Shown here: piece by piece, positions 9,620 to 18,294 of the stretch
Position numbering within the stretch: the stretch's first letter is position 1
How the letters are laid out: the number at the start of each line of letters is the position of its first letter
From: Microbulbifer litoralis
GTDB lineage: Bacteria > Pseudomonadota > Gammaproteobacteria > Pseudomonadales > Cellvibrionaceae
Reading direction: 5' to 3'
Length of the DNA stretch: 64,000 nt
Assembly (NCBI RefSeq): GCF_023634065.1
Contig: NZ_JALKCV010000008.1
Span: 62,001 to 126,000 of the forward strand
Notes under the pieces: generated by a model
Seen by the model: the letters and a program-made list of their open reading frames with translations, nothing else
The model's database searches: none
Told to the model about the DNA's origin: nothing
Made by a program: the position numbers and the translations under genes

Positions 9620-10525
9620 TCACTGCGAAACGGCACCGAGTCGCCAGCGCGCGATCACCCTGAATCCCCCCAGCGCAATCAGGTTGCCGAGCAGCACCAG
9701 CAACAACCCGCTGAAGCTCAGCGCCGTCCACCGATAGCCCTCAAACCAGGCCGAGAATCCCAATGCCACTATCGGGAACAGCACCGTCGCATAGGCGGCG
9801 CGGTTGGCGCCGATGCGACCCACCAGGCTCAGGTAGGCGGTGAAACCGATAATGGAGCCCGGAATCGCCAGGTACACCAGGCTGCCGAGATAGCGTGTGC
9901 TGGTCTCCAGTTTCCACTCTGCACCGGTGGCGAGGACACAGGCGAGCAGCACCAGGGCGCCGTAGATCATCGCGTAGGCGTTGCTGGTCCAGGGCCGGAG
10001 CCCCCGGCGGGAATGGCGCACCGACACCATATTGCCGAGGGAAAAGCAGTAGGTACCCAGTATCGAGAGTCCCAGGCCCAGCGTTGCATCCCGGTCAAAA
10101 CCGCCATCGGCGATACTGTTCCAGAACAGCATCACCAGTCCGGCGATGCCGAGCAGGGCGGCGGGATAGACCGTGGGCCCGGGGCGCTCGCCCCAGAGCA
10201 GCCGGCTGTTCAGCGCGTTGAACAGGGTGGCCGCGGAAAACACGACTGAGATGAGCCCGCTGACTACATACTGGCTGGCGGTATAGAAACAGACAAAGTT
10301 GAATGAGAAGAGGCAGCACCCCTGCAGCAGGAAAAAGCCGTGATCGCGCCAGCCGGTCGGTTGTACCCGGCCGAACAGCGCCAGTACCGGCAGGAACAGG
10401 GCGCCGGCCAGGGCGAAGCGGTAAAAGGCCGATACCAGCACCGGCACCTCGCCCAACTGGAAGTGAATGGCGATCCAGGTGGTGCCCCACAGCAATACCG
10501 TACCGGCGTAGAGAAACAGGTTCAT
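9620..10525 (-). CDS. EamA-family (DMT) transporter
   Basis: A 301-residue membrane protein with ten predicted helices in two EamA repeats, typical of drug/metabolite exporters (FLYAGTVLLWGTTWIAIHFQLGE at the start; second repeat begins near LGLGLSILGTYCFSLGN). ATG 10525 is chosen because GGAGGT lies 6 bases upstream. It is divergent from an AraC-family regulator that probably controls it. The substrate cannot be told from sequence. Confidence 0.88.
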   Translation of the reverse strand: MNLFLYAGTVLLWGTTWIAIHFQLGEVPVLVSAFYRFALAGALFLPVLALFGRVQPTGWRDHGFFLLQGCCLFSFNFVCFYTASQYVVSGLISVVFSAATLFNALNSRLLWGERPGPTVYPAALLGIAGLVMLFWNSIADGGFDRDATLGLGLSILGTYCFSLGNMVSVRHSRRGLRPWTSNAYAMIYGALVLLACVLATGAEWKLETSTRYLGSLVYLAIPGSIIGFTAYLSLVGRIGANRAAYATVLFPIVALGFSAWFEGYRWTALSFSGLLLVLLGNLIALGGFRVIARWRLGAVSQ

Positions 10526-10692
10526 GGTTACCTCCGCAATGCATCGAGGAGCCACAATAGCGATGTGTCGCGGTGGAATCGCGCAGGATATTGCGCGGTT
10601 TAGCAGATTCTTGCGCTTATTTTGGTCGGGAGATTGTTCCCGGATGACTTTGGGATTAACTTGGCGATCGGAGTTGAGTCGGGGGAGGGGCT

Positions 10693-11565
10693 ATGGCGAA
10701 GATGGCAGCGGCCACGGTACAGCAGGCGCTCGACGGCGCGGGCGCGCGCCGCCTGAATCACTGTGAGCTGAACCGGGACCTGTCCCTGGCCATGTGGGGC
10801 AACCGGGATGTGCGGGTGGAGTACCACCAGGTTGCCCATCACACCCTGAGCCTGTACCTGCGCGGCGGCTACCGCACCCGGCGGCTGGATGCGCGGCGCG
10901 ACTCGGGGTTCGGCGCGCCGGACAAACTCTGCCTGATGCCCGCCAGCGGGGATTCGTCCTGGGAAGTGGGGCAGTACCAGGAATTTATCCATCTCTATAT
11001 TTCCGATGCCGGCCTGCGGCATTTCGCACTGGAATCCTTCGATTGCGATCCGCGCCGGGTGGAACTGCCGGACCTGACCTTTTTCGAACACCCGCAGATC
11101 AACTCGGCCTGCCGCGCCATGCTGCAGCTTTCCTGGGTCGAGGGCGCCGACCGGCTGCAATTGCAACAGGGCGCCTATGAATTGATGGGGCAGCTGATCC
11201 GCAGCTACGTACTGCCGGGGCGCGCGACCGGGCCGTTGAAAGGCGGCCTCAGCCGCCGGCAGTTCAATACCGTGCGGGAATTGGTGCAGTCGCAGTTCGG
11301 CGGCGAACTGAACCTCGACACCCTGGCACAGGCCGCCGGGCTCAGCCGCTACCACTTCGCGCGCATGTTCAAGGTCAGTACCGGCCTGGCACCGCACCAG
11401 TATGTGAGCCGCGTGCGGGTGGAGCGCGGACGGGAAATGCTGGAGCGCGGGTTGGCACAGGCGGAAGTGGCAGGCCTGTGCGGTTTTGCCCACCAGAGTC
11501 ACTTCGCTGCGCATTTCAAGCGGCATTTCGGTGTGACGCCCGGGCAGTATCTGCGCAGCCTCTGA
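10693..11565 (+). CDS. AraC-family transcriptional regulator
   Basis: A 290-residue regulator. The N-terminal 180 residues form a cupin-like sensor region with no clear ligand motif; the C-terminal AraC domain (about 185-288) has both helix-turn-helix units: LDTLAQAAGLSRYHFARMFK and AEVAGLCGFAHQSHFAAHFK, ending with the usual FGVTPGQYLR. GGGGGAGG precedes ATG 10693. It is divergent from the EamA transporter gene, 167 bases away, a common regulator-exporter arrangement. Confidence 0.9.
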   Translation: MAKMAAATVQQALDGAGARRLNHCELNRDLSLAMWGNRDVRVEYHQVAHHTLSLYLRGGYRTRRLDARRDSGFGAPDKLCLMPASGDSSWEVGQYQEFIHLYISDAGLRHFALESFDCDPRRVELPDLTFFEHPQINSACRAMLQLSWVEGADRLQLQQGAYELMGQLIRSYVLPGRATGPLKGGLSRRQFNTVRELVQSQFGGELNLDTLAQAAGLSRYHFARMFKVSTGLAPHQYVSRVRVERGREMLERGLAQAEVAGLCGFAHQSHFAAHFKRHFGVTPGQYLRSL

Positions 11566-11591
11566 CAGCGGGATCGTCCCGGTGGGCCGTC

Positions 11592-13394
11592 CTAAAACCA
11601 GTTGTCTTCCATCTCGAACGGCACGCTGTTGCCGCTCTCCAGCAGCGTGACCTGTGCACCGATCTCCGGCAGTTCCCACTCGATATAGAAACGCGCCGCC
11701 TGCAGCTTTCCGCGGTAGAAGTTTTCGTCGTCGCCGGTGGGGGAAGTGGCCAGGGCTGTATCCGCCACCAGTGCCTGGCGCAGCCAGATCCAGGCCACCA
11801 CCACGCGCCCGAATACATCCAGGTAGAGGCTGGCGTTGGCGAGACCGCGATCGGCCTCCCGCTGCAGCTGCCCCTGCAGGCTCAGCGTAACCCTGTCCAG
11901 TTGCTGCAGCGCTGCTTCGAGGGCAGCTGCCAGCGCGGTGAGCCCATCGTTGTCCCGCGCCTGCATGACTGTGGAGCGGATTTCCGCCTGCAGTAACTGG
12001 TAGCTGGCGAGATTGCCGGCCGGCACCTTGCGGCCCAGCAGGTCGATGGCCTGGATGCCCTCGGTGCCCTCGTGGATGGGGTTCAGGCGGTTGTCGCGGT
12101 AGAGCTGTTCCAGCGGGTACTCGCGGATATAGCCGGAGCCGCCCAGCACCTGGATTGCCAGCTCGTTGGCCTTGAGGCCGTATTTCGACGGCCAGGATTT
12201 CACCACCGGCGTCAGCAGGTCGAGCAGTGCCGCGGCGCGCTGGCGCTGTTCTTCCGTGTCGCCGGTCTGCTGGTCCTCGAACAGCGACGAGGCGTAGAGG
12301 CACAGTGCCAGGCCGCCCTCGACGTAGGATTTCTGCATCAGCAGCATGCGGCGCACATCGGCGTGGCGGATGATCGGCACCTGTTTCGATTGCGGATCGC
12401 GGTTGGATGGCAACCGCCCCTGAGGCCTTTCCTTGGCGTACTGCAGGGAGTGGTTGTAGCCCTGGTAGCCGAGCACCGCGGCACCGACACCGACGCCGAT
12501 ACGGGCTTCGTTCATCATCTGGAACATATAGGACAGCCCCTTGTGTGGCTCGCCCACCAGATAACCGACCGCGCCGTGCGCCTCGCCAAAACTCAACACC
12601 GTCGAAGTCGTATTGCGATAGCCCATCTTGTGCAGCAGGCCGGCGAGTTTGACATCGTTGCGGGCAGACGGATTGCCGTTTTCGTCCAGCAGGAATTTCG
12701 GCACCAGGAACAGCGAAATGCCCCTGACGCCCGCCGGGGCGCCTTTGATTTTCGCCAGTACCATGTGAACGATGTTGTCCGTCATGGACTGGTCGCCGCC
12801 CGAGATAAACATCTTCTGCCCGCGAATCCGGTAGCTGCCATCTTTCACCGGCTCGGCACCGGTGCGGATATCGGCCAGCGCCGAGCCCTGGTCCGGCTCC
12901 GTCAGCGCCATGGTGCCGGCGAAGCGGCCGTCCATCATCGGCGGCAGGAACTGCGCTTTCAGTTTTTCATCGGCAAAGGAGTGCACCAGGTTGGCCGCGC
13001 CCAGGGTCAGGAAGGGATAGCCGGCACTGGCCACATTGGCGGCGCTGATGGTGGCGAGGCTGGCCCGCAGGATCACTTCCGGCAGCTGCAGGCCGCCCTC
13101 GTCAAAGTCGTAGCGGGCGGCCAGGAAGCCGGCATCGGCGAAGGCGTCCCAGGCCTGTTTGGTCTCTTCGATCAGGTGAACCTGTTCGCCGTCGAAGGTC
13201 GGTTCCTGTGCGTCGCCCTTGGCATTGTGGTTGGCGAAATATTTTTCCGCGACGGTGCGCGCGGTCTGCAGGGTGGCGTTGAAGATCTCGATCGAGTGCT
13301 CGCGGTAGCGGGGCCGCTCGAGGAGTTTCCCGGTATCGAGAAACTCGTACAACAGGAATTCGATATCGCGCTCGTTGAGCAACTGGTCGGTCAT
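11592..13394 (-). CDS. Acyl-CoA dehydrogenase, 600-residue FadE/DmdC-like type
   Basis: A flavoprotein acyl-CoA dehydrogenase of the long (about 600-residue) subfamily with a C-terminal extension beyond the standard fold. The FAD/acyl-CoA segments AGTMALTEPDQGSALADI and GQKMFISGGDQ are clear. The catalytic base is the Glu in NPIHEGTEGIQAIDLLGRK. The extra C-terminal 130 residues (QLLQAEIRSTVMQARDN onward) match the acetyl-CoA dehydrogenase-like C-terminal domain. ATG 13394 is preceded by AAGGGG; the frame stays open upstream but without a better start. It likely oxidises acyl-CoA substrates in the cytoplasm; the chain length is unknown. Confidence 0.9.
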   Translation of the reverse strand: MTDQLLNERDIEFLLYEFLDTGKLLERPRYREHSIEIFNATLQTARTVAEKYFANHNAKGDAQEPTFDGEQVHLIEETKQAWDAFADAGFLAARYDFDEGGLQLPEVILRASLATISAANVASAGYPFLTLGAANLVHSFADEKLKAQFLPPMMDGRFAGTMALTEPDQGSALADIRTGAEPVKDGSYRIRGQKMFISGGDQSMTDNIVHMVLAKIKGAPAGVRGISLFLVPKFLLDENGNPSARNDVKLAGLLHKMGYRNTTSTVLSFGEAHGAVGYLVGEPHKGLSYMFQMMNEARIGVGVGAAVLGYQGYNHSLQYAKERPQGRLPSNRDPQSKQVPIIRHADVRRMLLMQKSYVEGGLALCLYASSLFEDQQTGDTEEQRQRAAALLDLLTPVVKSWPSKYGLKANELAIQVLGGSGYIREYPLEQLYRDNRLNPIHEGTEGIQAIDLLGRKVPAGNLASYQLLQAEIRSTVMQARDNDGLTALAAALEAALQQLDRVTLSLQGQLQREADRGLANASLYLDVFGRVVVAWIWLRQALVADTALATSPTGDDENFYRGKLQAARFYIEWELPEIGAQVTLLESGNSVPFEMEDNWF

Positions 13395-13529
13395 GACTAC
13401 CCCTTGTTTCACCGTTTTACCGGCCCGGATTCGGGCGTGTGACAAGTAAACGGTCGGGGTAGGGGAGGGTCAATGACCTGTCAGGTAATTGTGCACTTTC
13501 AATGACGTGAGGTTCTGTATCCGTGTCCG

Positions 13530-13637
13530 GCCCGGGAGGGGGAGCGCTTTCCGGGACCCGCTGTGAATACATCCCTGTACGCTCGTAATCGATATCCCTG
13601 TCTCATACGGTCCCGGAAAGCGCTCCCCCTCCCGGGC
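13530..13637. repeat. Covarying-stem hairpin repeat, copy A
   Basis: Perfect 29-bp inverted repeat (13530-13558 with 13609-13637) enclosing a 50-base loop with GAATACATCCCTGTACGC. The loop is almost identical to that of the element at 48982-49087 and partly shared with 60724-60833, while stem sequences differ. It lies in a 459-base gap upstream of the acyl-CoA dehydrogenase. Confidence 0.9.
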
Positions 13638-13675
13638 TTTCAAGCTCAGTGCTGACTTTGAAGTCCGGACGAGCT

Positions 13676-13835
13676 AGTGGGCCGCTTGTAAAGTTCGGTA
13701 ACAAAGGAGCACAGCCAAATCGTTCAGGTCAAGGCGAGAAAGCGCTGGAATAGCAGCGTTATTTCAAGCTTTCTCAACGCAGAGCTGGACGATTTGGCGA
13801 AGTGAACTGTTACCTAACTTTGCGAGCGGCCCACT
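13676..13835. repeat. 160-bp palindromic repeat, copy 1
   Basis: Begins AGTGGGCCGCTTGTAAAG and ends CTTTGCGAGCGGCCCACT; the two halves are imperfect reverse complements along most of their length, so the element can fold into one long hairpin. A second copy at 32336-32495 differs at three positions. No coding capacity. It could be a MITE-like or REP-like element; no transposase is present here. Confidence 0.9.
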
Positions 13836-13853
13836 AGGTGTAAGGAGTACGGC

Positions 13854-14927
13854 TCAATCGGCGGCGCCAGCTGTGGCTTCACTTTTCCGATCCATGCGGC
13901 CGGGCACTACCTGTTCCCATAGACTGTCGGCCAGTTCGTTCGGGGACTGGCGGCGGCCGTCGGCGATCCAGCGCACGATATGGCCGGCCACATCGGGCCA
14001 TTCGATACGCACACCGGCCGGGTCTGTCTGCAGCCACCTGCTGATGGTGTCCGCGTCCACCCGCTCGACCACCTGCGCCAGTTGCAGTTCGCGCAGCGCC
14101 TGGGCATTGGCAACCTGTTCGTACTGGCCGGACAGCGGTCGCGTCAGGATCGGCTTGCCCAGGGTCAGGGTCTCCGCGATCAGTTCGAAACCGCTGTTGC
14201 AGATCACCGCGCGGGCCGAGGCCAGGTCGTTCTGGAAGCCCTCGATGGAAGGGGCTTTCAGGTGGAGATTGTCCGCCGCGGGCATGTCCACCGGTGCGCC
14301 GTAAACGATAAATTGTTGCGGCAGTTTCGCCAGCTCCGCGAGCATGGGCTCGTGGTGCTCGAACGGCAGGTAGACGAGAATATGCTCGCCCTCGCTGGCC
14401 TCGCTGTGTACATGGGGCTGGGCGATCGGCGGCAGTATCGGGTGGCCGAAGTGATACCAGTGCATGCCGAGGCTGTTTTTCACCGGCGCGAAGCCGCGCA
14501 ATATGGCGCGAGCTGTCCAGTTGAAGCGCGGCGCCGGGATGGCGTAGTTGAATGCGTACTGGTGGCCGAGGCCCAGGCTGGGATGGCCGCGGCGCCGGGC
14601 GGCCCAGGCGGTGACCGGCTCGAAATCGCTGATCACCAGGTCGAAATCGTCGACCGGCAGCTCGCGGATATCCCGCAGCAGTCCGCGCAGGTTGAGCTGG
14701 CGGGTGGTCTCCACCGGGCTGAGTTTGCCCTTTCTGTGTACGAAGGTCAGGCCCTCGCGCCACCAGTAGTCGCCGAAGGCTTCCATACTGAAGAGCTTTT
14801 CCGGGCTGCGGCCGGAGAACAGCCACTGGACTTCGAGTTCCGGGTGTTGCCGCAGCGCAGCGGCCATGGCGCGGGCGCGGGAAATATGGCCGTTGCCGGT
14901 GCCCTGTACACCGTAGAGTATTTTCAC
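13854..14927 (-). CDS. MJ1255/VC2487-family glycosyltransferase
   Basis: A 357-residue GT-B-like protein of the MJ1255/VC2487 family. Near the N-terminus is KILYGVQGTGNGHISRARAM (nucleotide-sugar enzyme loop with GxGH), and the C-terminal half has the donor-site-like CNSGFELIAETLTLGKPILT and a following GQYEQ. GTG 14927 has GGAG upstream and overlaps the stop of the PAP2 gene (GTGA), so translation is probably coupled. Pairing with a lipid-phosphate phosphatase suggests modification of a lipid or lipid-linked sugar; the acceptor is unknown. Confidence 0.82.
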   Translation of the reverse strand: MKILYGVQGTGNGHISRARAMAAALRQHPELEVQWLFSGRSPEKLFSMEAFGDYWWREGLTFVHRKGKLSPVETTRQLNLRGLLRDIRELPVDDFDLVISDFEPVTAWAARRRGHPSLGLGHQYAFNYAIPAPRFNWTARAILRGFAPVKNSLGMHWYHFGHPILPPIAQPHVHSEASEGEHILVYLPFEHHEPMLAELAKLPQQFIVYGAPVDMPAADNLHLKAPSIEGFQNDLASARAVICNSGFELIAETLTLGKPILTRPLSGQYEQVANAQALRELQLAQVVERVDADTISRWLQTDPAGVRIEWPDVAGHIVRWIADGRRQSPNELADSLWEQVVPGRMDRKSEATAGAAD

Positions 14928-15454
14928 AAAAAGGCTCCGCTGATCAAAAGCCCCACGCTGGTGCCGAGTGCGGCACCGGCGCAGACATCGGTGGGAAAGT
15001 GCACGCCGAGGCCGACGCGGGAGGTGCCGACGCCGGCGGCCCAGAAATAGCCCAGCAGCCAGAACGGGCCCAGGGTTTCGGACAGCACAGTTACGAACAG
15101 GAAGGCGCCGGAGGTGTGTCCGGACGGCAGGCTGAAGCGGTCGTTGGCGATCACGATTGAGCGCAGGCCCGGAATCGCCTGCGGTGGCCGCAGCCGCTTG
15201 GTTGTGTTCTTGATGGTCCAGTAGAGGGAGCGCTCCACGGCGAAGGCCGCGCCGCAGATGGTAAAGAACTGGACTGCGGAGGCCACTGTGCCGGCCAGCG
15301 CCACTAGCAGCGGGGACACCAGGTAGACCCAGCCGTCGGCGGATTTCGACAGCCACAGGTAGCGCCTGCGCGACGCGGGTCGGGTGGCCCGCTCCGCCAT
15401 ATGCAGGACCAGGGACACATCGACGCTTTTCAGGGTGACAGGTAAGCTTCGCAT
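14924..15454 (-). CDS. PAP2-superfamily membrane phosphatase
   Basis: A 176-residue polytopic membrane protein with the three PAP2 motifs: KNTTKRLRPP (motif 1, Lys and Arg-Pro), LPSGHTSG (motif 2, catalytic acid His) and SRVGLGVHFPTDV (motif 3, nucleophile His and Asp). Such enzymes remove phosphate from lipid phosphates such as undecaprenyl pyrophosphate or phosphatidate on the periplasmic side. First gene of a pair with the glycosyltransferase. The ATG at 15454 is the first start in the frame and gives a normal family length. Confidence 0.88.
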   Translation of the reverse strand: MRSLPVTLKSVDVSLVLHMAERATRPASRRRYLWLSKSADGWVYLVSPLLVALAGTVASAVQFFTICGAAFAVERSLYWTIKNTTKRLRPPQAIPGLRSIVIANDRFSLPSGHTSGAFLFVTVLSETLGPFWLLGYFWAAGVGTSRVGLGVHFPTDVCAGAALGTSVGLLISGAFL

Positions 15455-15569
15455 GCGGTCAAGTTACGAAGCTTATGTTGCGCGGAATTGACCAAATTAT
15501 GTCAGAAGCGTGAAATCTGGCGGTGTCGGAGTTTGATACGTGAATCCGGATCCCCGGGCGGGTCACTGG

Positions 15570-15737
15570 ATCCCGGATCGGGCCCGGGATGACGAGCTGC
15601 TACGCCGTCATTCCGGCGTAGGCCGCCAGACAGTAGCCTGGATGGAGCGCAGCGGAATCCGGGGATGCGTGGGAAGGCACGTCGATGGATGCGTTTTCCC
15701 GGATTCCGCTGCGCATCATCCGGGCTACGGGGGAGTC
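15570..15737. repeat. Cluster of short palindromic intergenic repeats
   Basis: Three repeat motifs stand side by side: a GGATCCCGGATCGGGCCCGGGATGACG palindrome-like stretch at about 15568-15596, GTCATTCCGGCGTAGGCCG near 15607, and a long inverted pair TAGCCTGGATGGAGCGCAGC (about 15634) with its complement ending CATCCGGGCTAC (about 15727). The motifs resemble the short palindromes scattered between genes in many Proteobacteria. No gene is visible in 15455-15740. Confidence 0.7.
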
Positions 15738-15740
15738 CGG

Positions 15741-16808
15741 TCAGTCGATACCAACCTTGATGGTGCCGGAGCCGGGCAGCTTCTCCACCAGTTCATAACC
15801 GCACAGTTTCGACGGTGTGAAATAGCCGCCGTCGCCGCGGTAATCCAGCAGGAACTGCGCCACGGCCAGCGAGCCGTGCACGGTGACATCGTAGCCGTTG
15901 GCGGTGACCACGCGGCCGATTTTGCGTTCGCCGCGGCGGTCGTTGCGGATTTCGCCCCACACCCAGGTTTTCTGCTCCGAGCGCTTTTCTTCCGACGGGC
16001 CGTGCACCTTCTGCTCCACTTTGCCCTTGAGCCAGCTTTGCATCCAGGGTTGGCGCAGCAGCCAGCGGAACCGGTTCATGCGCTGCATTTTTTTCGCGCG
16101 GCGCGGGCTCATGGGAATATACACCTCGATGTTGGGGATCTCGGTGGTGTAGTAGGCGGTGGCCACGTCGCCCCAGGGGATGGCGACGGCGAACTTGTCG
16201 CCGCGGCCGAAATCGATGGTGCGGGTCAGCTCGCCGTGGCCGATGACCTCGATCTTGCCGTTGCGGCGCACGGCGCCGCCGACGCCCAGGCTCTCGATGG
16301 AGGTCTTGGCGGTGCCGGGGCTGAGGCCGGAATCGGAATCGAAGCCCAGCGTCAGGTGTGTCGCGGTGGGAATGGCCTTGTGCAGTGCCGCCGCCAGGCA
16401 GTCGGTGGGAATCACATCGAAGCCGGTACCGGGGCAGAGCACCACGCCGGCCGCTTTGGCCTCCGCATCCAGCGCGTGGGCGGCGCGGTAGACTTCCATC
16501 TCGCCGGTGATGTCCTGGTAGTGGGTACCGGCCCTGAGGCAGGCCTGCATCATCGGCTCGGCGGTGGCGGAGAAGGGGCCGGCGCAGTGGATCACCACGT
16601 CCATATCGCGCAGTGTGCGCTCGAGGGTTTCACTGGCATCCAGTGCCACGGCCATGGCCGGCAGGTCCAGTTCCTCTGCCAGTGGTTGCAGTTTCCGGGA
16701 GCTGCGCCCCGCCAGTACCGGGCGCAGCCCCTGGGCCACGGCCTGCCGGGCGATCAATTCGCCGGTATAGCCGTAGGCGCCATAGATCATTATTTTTTTG
16801 TTGTTCAC
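15741..16808 (-). CDS. Saccharopine dehydrogenase-like NAD(P)-binding protein
   Basis: A 355-residue protein of the saccharopine dehydrogenase-like / trans-acting enoyl reductase group. The N-terminal Rossmann motif is IMIYGAYGYTGELIARQA, followed by VVIHCAGPFSATAEPMMQAC and [22 protein letters not shown], which typify this group rather than true saccharopine dehydrogenase. The start is GTG 16808 with AAGG upstream; ATG 16790 is an alternative that would cut into the Rossmann strand. It is probably a cytoplasmic oxidoreductase acting on lipid-type substrates. The real substrate is unknown. Confidence 0.8.
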   Translation of the reverse strand: MNNKKIMIYGAYGYTGELIARQAVAQGLRPVLAGRSSRKLQPLAEELDLPAMAVALDASETLERTLRDMDVVIHCAGPFSATAEPMMQACLRAGTHYQDITGEMEVYRAAHALDAEAKAAGVVLCPGTGFDVIPTDCLAAALHKAIPTATHLTLGFDSDSGLSPGTAKTSIESLGVGGAVRRNGKIEVIGHGELTRTIDFGRGDKFAVAIPWGDVATAYYTTEIPNIEVYIPMSPRRAKKMQRMNRFRWLLRQPWMQSWLKGKVEQKVHGPSEEKRSEQKTWVWGEIRNDRRGERKIGRVVTANGYDVTVHGSLAVAQFLLDYRGDGGYFTPSKLCGYELVEKLPGSGTIKVGID

Positions 16809-16873
16809 CGAATGACCTTGTTTTTCCGGATCGGTTGAAAAAGGTGACGCAACCTTAGACGCCTTCTGTCGCG

Positions 16874-17086
16874 CTAGTCAAACGTTTGTAACAATGCGAA
16901 ACGCGGCACCAGGGTTCCGTCCTTCTCCACCTGTTCGGCAAACATTTCCAGTGGTCGCACCCAGACACCGAAGTTGCCGTAGAGCGCGCGGTAGACGACG
17001 AGTTTTTCGCCGGTTTCGCTGTGGGTGGCCACTTCCATGACTTCGTAGAGTTCGCCCTTGTAGTGGCGATAGATGCCGCGTTTCAT
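16874..17086 (-). CDS. DUF1653 protein
   Basis: A 70-residue protein matching the DUF1653 pattern: [40 protein letters not shown], with a closing RF. These are small soluble beta proteins of unknown function, often single-domain like this one. The ATG has GGAG upstream. It follows the DUF3301 gene on the same strand after 21 bases, so the two are probably co-transcribed. Confidence 0.88.
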   Translation of the reverse strand: MKRGIYRHYKGELYEVMEVATHSETGEKLVVYRALYGNFGVWVRPLEMFAEQVEKDGTLVPRFALLQTFD

Positions 17087-17107
17087 GCCTGCTCCGTGCA
17101 GTGGGAT

Positions 17108-17428
17108 TTATGCGAGATGGTGAGGCGACAACTGGATCTGTGCGATGCGTCGCCCGTGCAGTACCGCGATGCCGGCATAGCGGTGCTCGCCGGTGGAGGT
17201 GAACTCGAATTCGTAGCTGCGCTGCAGCCGCACCTGGCCGCGGTTGTCGCGCTTCAGGCGGGTGCGGGCCAGGGCCACGGTGTCGTCCAGCAGCTGCACG
17301 CCCAACTGCCGACAGTGTTCCGTGGCCGCGCGGCGCACCTGTTCCTTGGCCGCCATACCGGTCCACAGGTACCAGCCGCCCAGAAACAGCGCAAAGATCC
17401 ACAGTAAGTCGCCCAGAGAGTAATACAT
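17108..17428 (-). CDS. DUF3301 membrane-anchored protein
   Basis: A 106-residue protein with one N-terminal membrane helix (LGDLLWIFALFLGGWYLWTG) and a soluble domain containing CRQLGVQLLDDTVALARTRL and LQRSYEFEFTSTGEHRYAG, the DUF3301 signature familiar from gammaproteobacteria. Function is unknown. It is probably anchored in the inner membrane. It is divergent from the SDR gene at 17482 and upstream of the DUF1653 gene. Confidence 0.85.
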   Translation of the reverse strand: MYYSLGDLLWIFALFLGGWYLWTGMAAKEQVRRAATEHCRQLGVQLLDDTVALARTRLKRDNRGQVRLQRSYEFEFTSTGEHRYAGIAVLHGRRIAQIQLSPHHLA

Positions 17429-17481
17429 GCCGGTACAGTTGCTATTATTCGTCGCGCAAGAATACCACCGAAGGAGAGATT

Positions 17482-18177
17482 ATGCCCGGTACCATCCTGA
17501 TCACCGGCGCCAATCGCGGTATTGGCCTGGAAATGACCCGCCAGTTTGCCGCCGACGGCTGGCAGGTGTTCGCCTGCTCCCGCGATATTCCCGCAGCCGA
17601 CGAACTGCGCGCGTTGCGGGAACAATACAGGAAAGTGCAGCTGTTCCAGCTGGATGTCACCGACTACGACCAGATGGCCGCGCTGGGCAAGGCGCTGTGG
17701 GACCAGCCGATCGATATCCTGCTCAACAACGCCGCTTATTACGGCCCCAAGGGCGTGGCTTTCGGCACTGTGGACCTGGACGAGTGGCGCCGGGTGCTGG
17801 AGTGCAACACCATCGCTCCCTACAAGCTGGCGGAGACGTTCAGCCGCAATGTCGCAGACAGCGCGCGCAAGGTGATTGCGGTCATGAGCAGCAAGGTCGG
17901 CAGTATCGCCGACAACAGTTCCGGCGGCGGCTATATTTACCGCTCGTCGAAAACGGCAGTCAACCAGGTGGTGAAGAGCCTGTCTGTCGACCTGCGCGGG
18001 CAGGACATCAGTGTGATCGCGCTGCACCCGGGCTGGGTCAAGACAGCCATGGGCGGGCCCAATGCGCTGATCTCCGCCGGGGAAAGCGTCGCCGGGCTCA
18101 GGAAAGTGTTGCTGGAAACCGATCTGGAGCGCAGCGGGCGCTTCTATAACTACGATGGCAGCGAGATACCCTGGTAA
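17482..18177 (+). CDS. SDR-family oxidoreductase
   Basis: A 231-residue short-chain dehydrogenase. Cofactor motif TGANRGIG, the NNAAYYG strand, and the catalytic YRSSK (Tyr and Lys) in GGYIYRSSKTAVNQ, with a Ser in VMSSKVGSI. The PGWVKTAMGG tail is typical of the C-factor/CsgA-like and sniffer-type SDRs. AAGGAG lies just before ATG 17482. The substrate is unknown. It is followed by a hairpin terminator. Confidence 0.9.
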   Translation: MPGTILITGANRGIGLEMTRQFAADGWQVFACSRDIPAADELRALREQYRKVQLFQLDVTDYDQMAALGKALWDQPIDILLNNAAYYGPKGVAFGTVDLDEWRRVLECNTIAPYKLAETFSRNVADSARKVIAVMSSKVGSIADNSSGGGYIYRSSKTAVNQVVKSLSVDLRGQDISVIALHPGWVKTAMGGPNALISAGESVAGLRKVLLETDLERSGRFYNYDGSEIPW

Positions 18178-18189
18178 TTGCCTAGCCCC

Positions 18190-18232
18190 GGGTGGCAGGG
18201 ATACCGGCCCTCCGGCAGGTATCCTGTTTCTA
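18190..18232 (+). terminator. Probable terminator after the SDR gene
   Basis: CAGGGATACC pairs with GGTATCCTG across a GC-rich loop of about 10 bases with one bulged base, then TTTCT. It lies about 15 bases after the stop at 18177. Confidence 0.55.
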
Positions 18233-18294
18233 CCCGACCGGTATTCAGCCCCGGCCCGTGCCCGATGTCCCCGCCAACCTTGTCCCGCTCTCTT

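Noticed and set aside
13530-13637. CRISPR or tandem repeat array at the hairpin elements
   Set aside because: Each locus has one inverted repeat with no regularly spaced direct repeats.
13530-13637. Ordinary rho-independent terminator
   Set aside because: The loop is about 50 bases, no T tract follows, and copy B lies between divergent starts.
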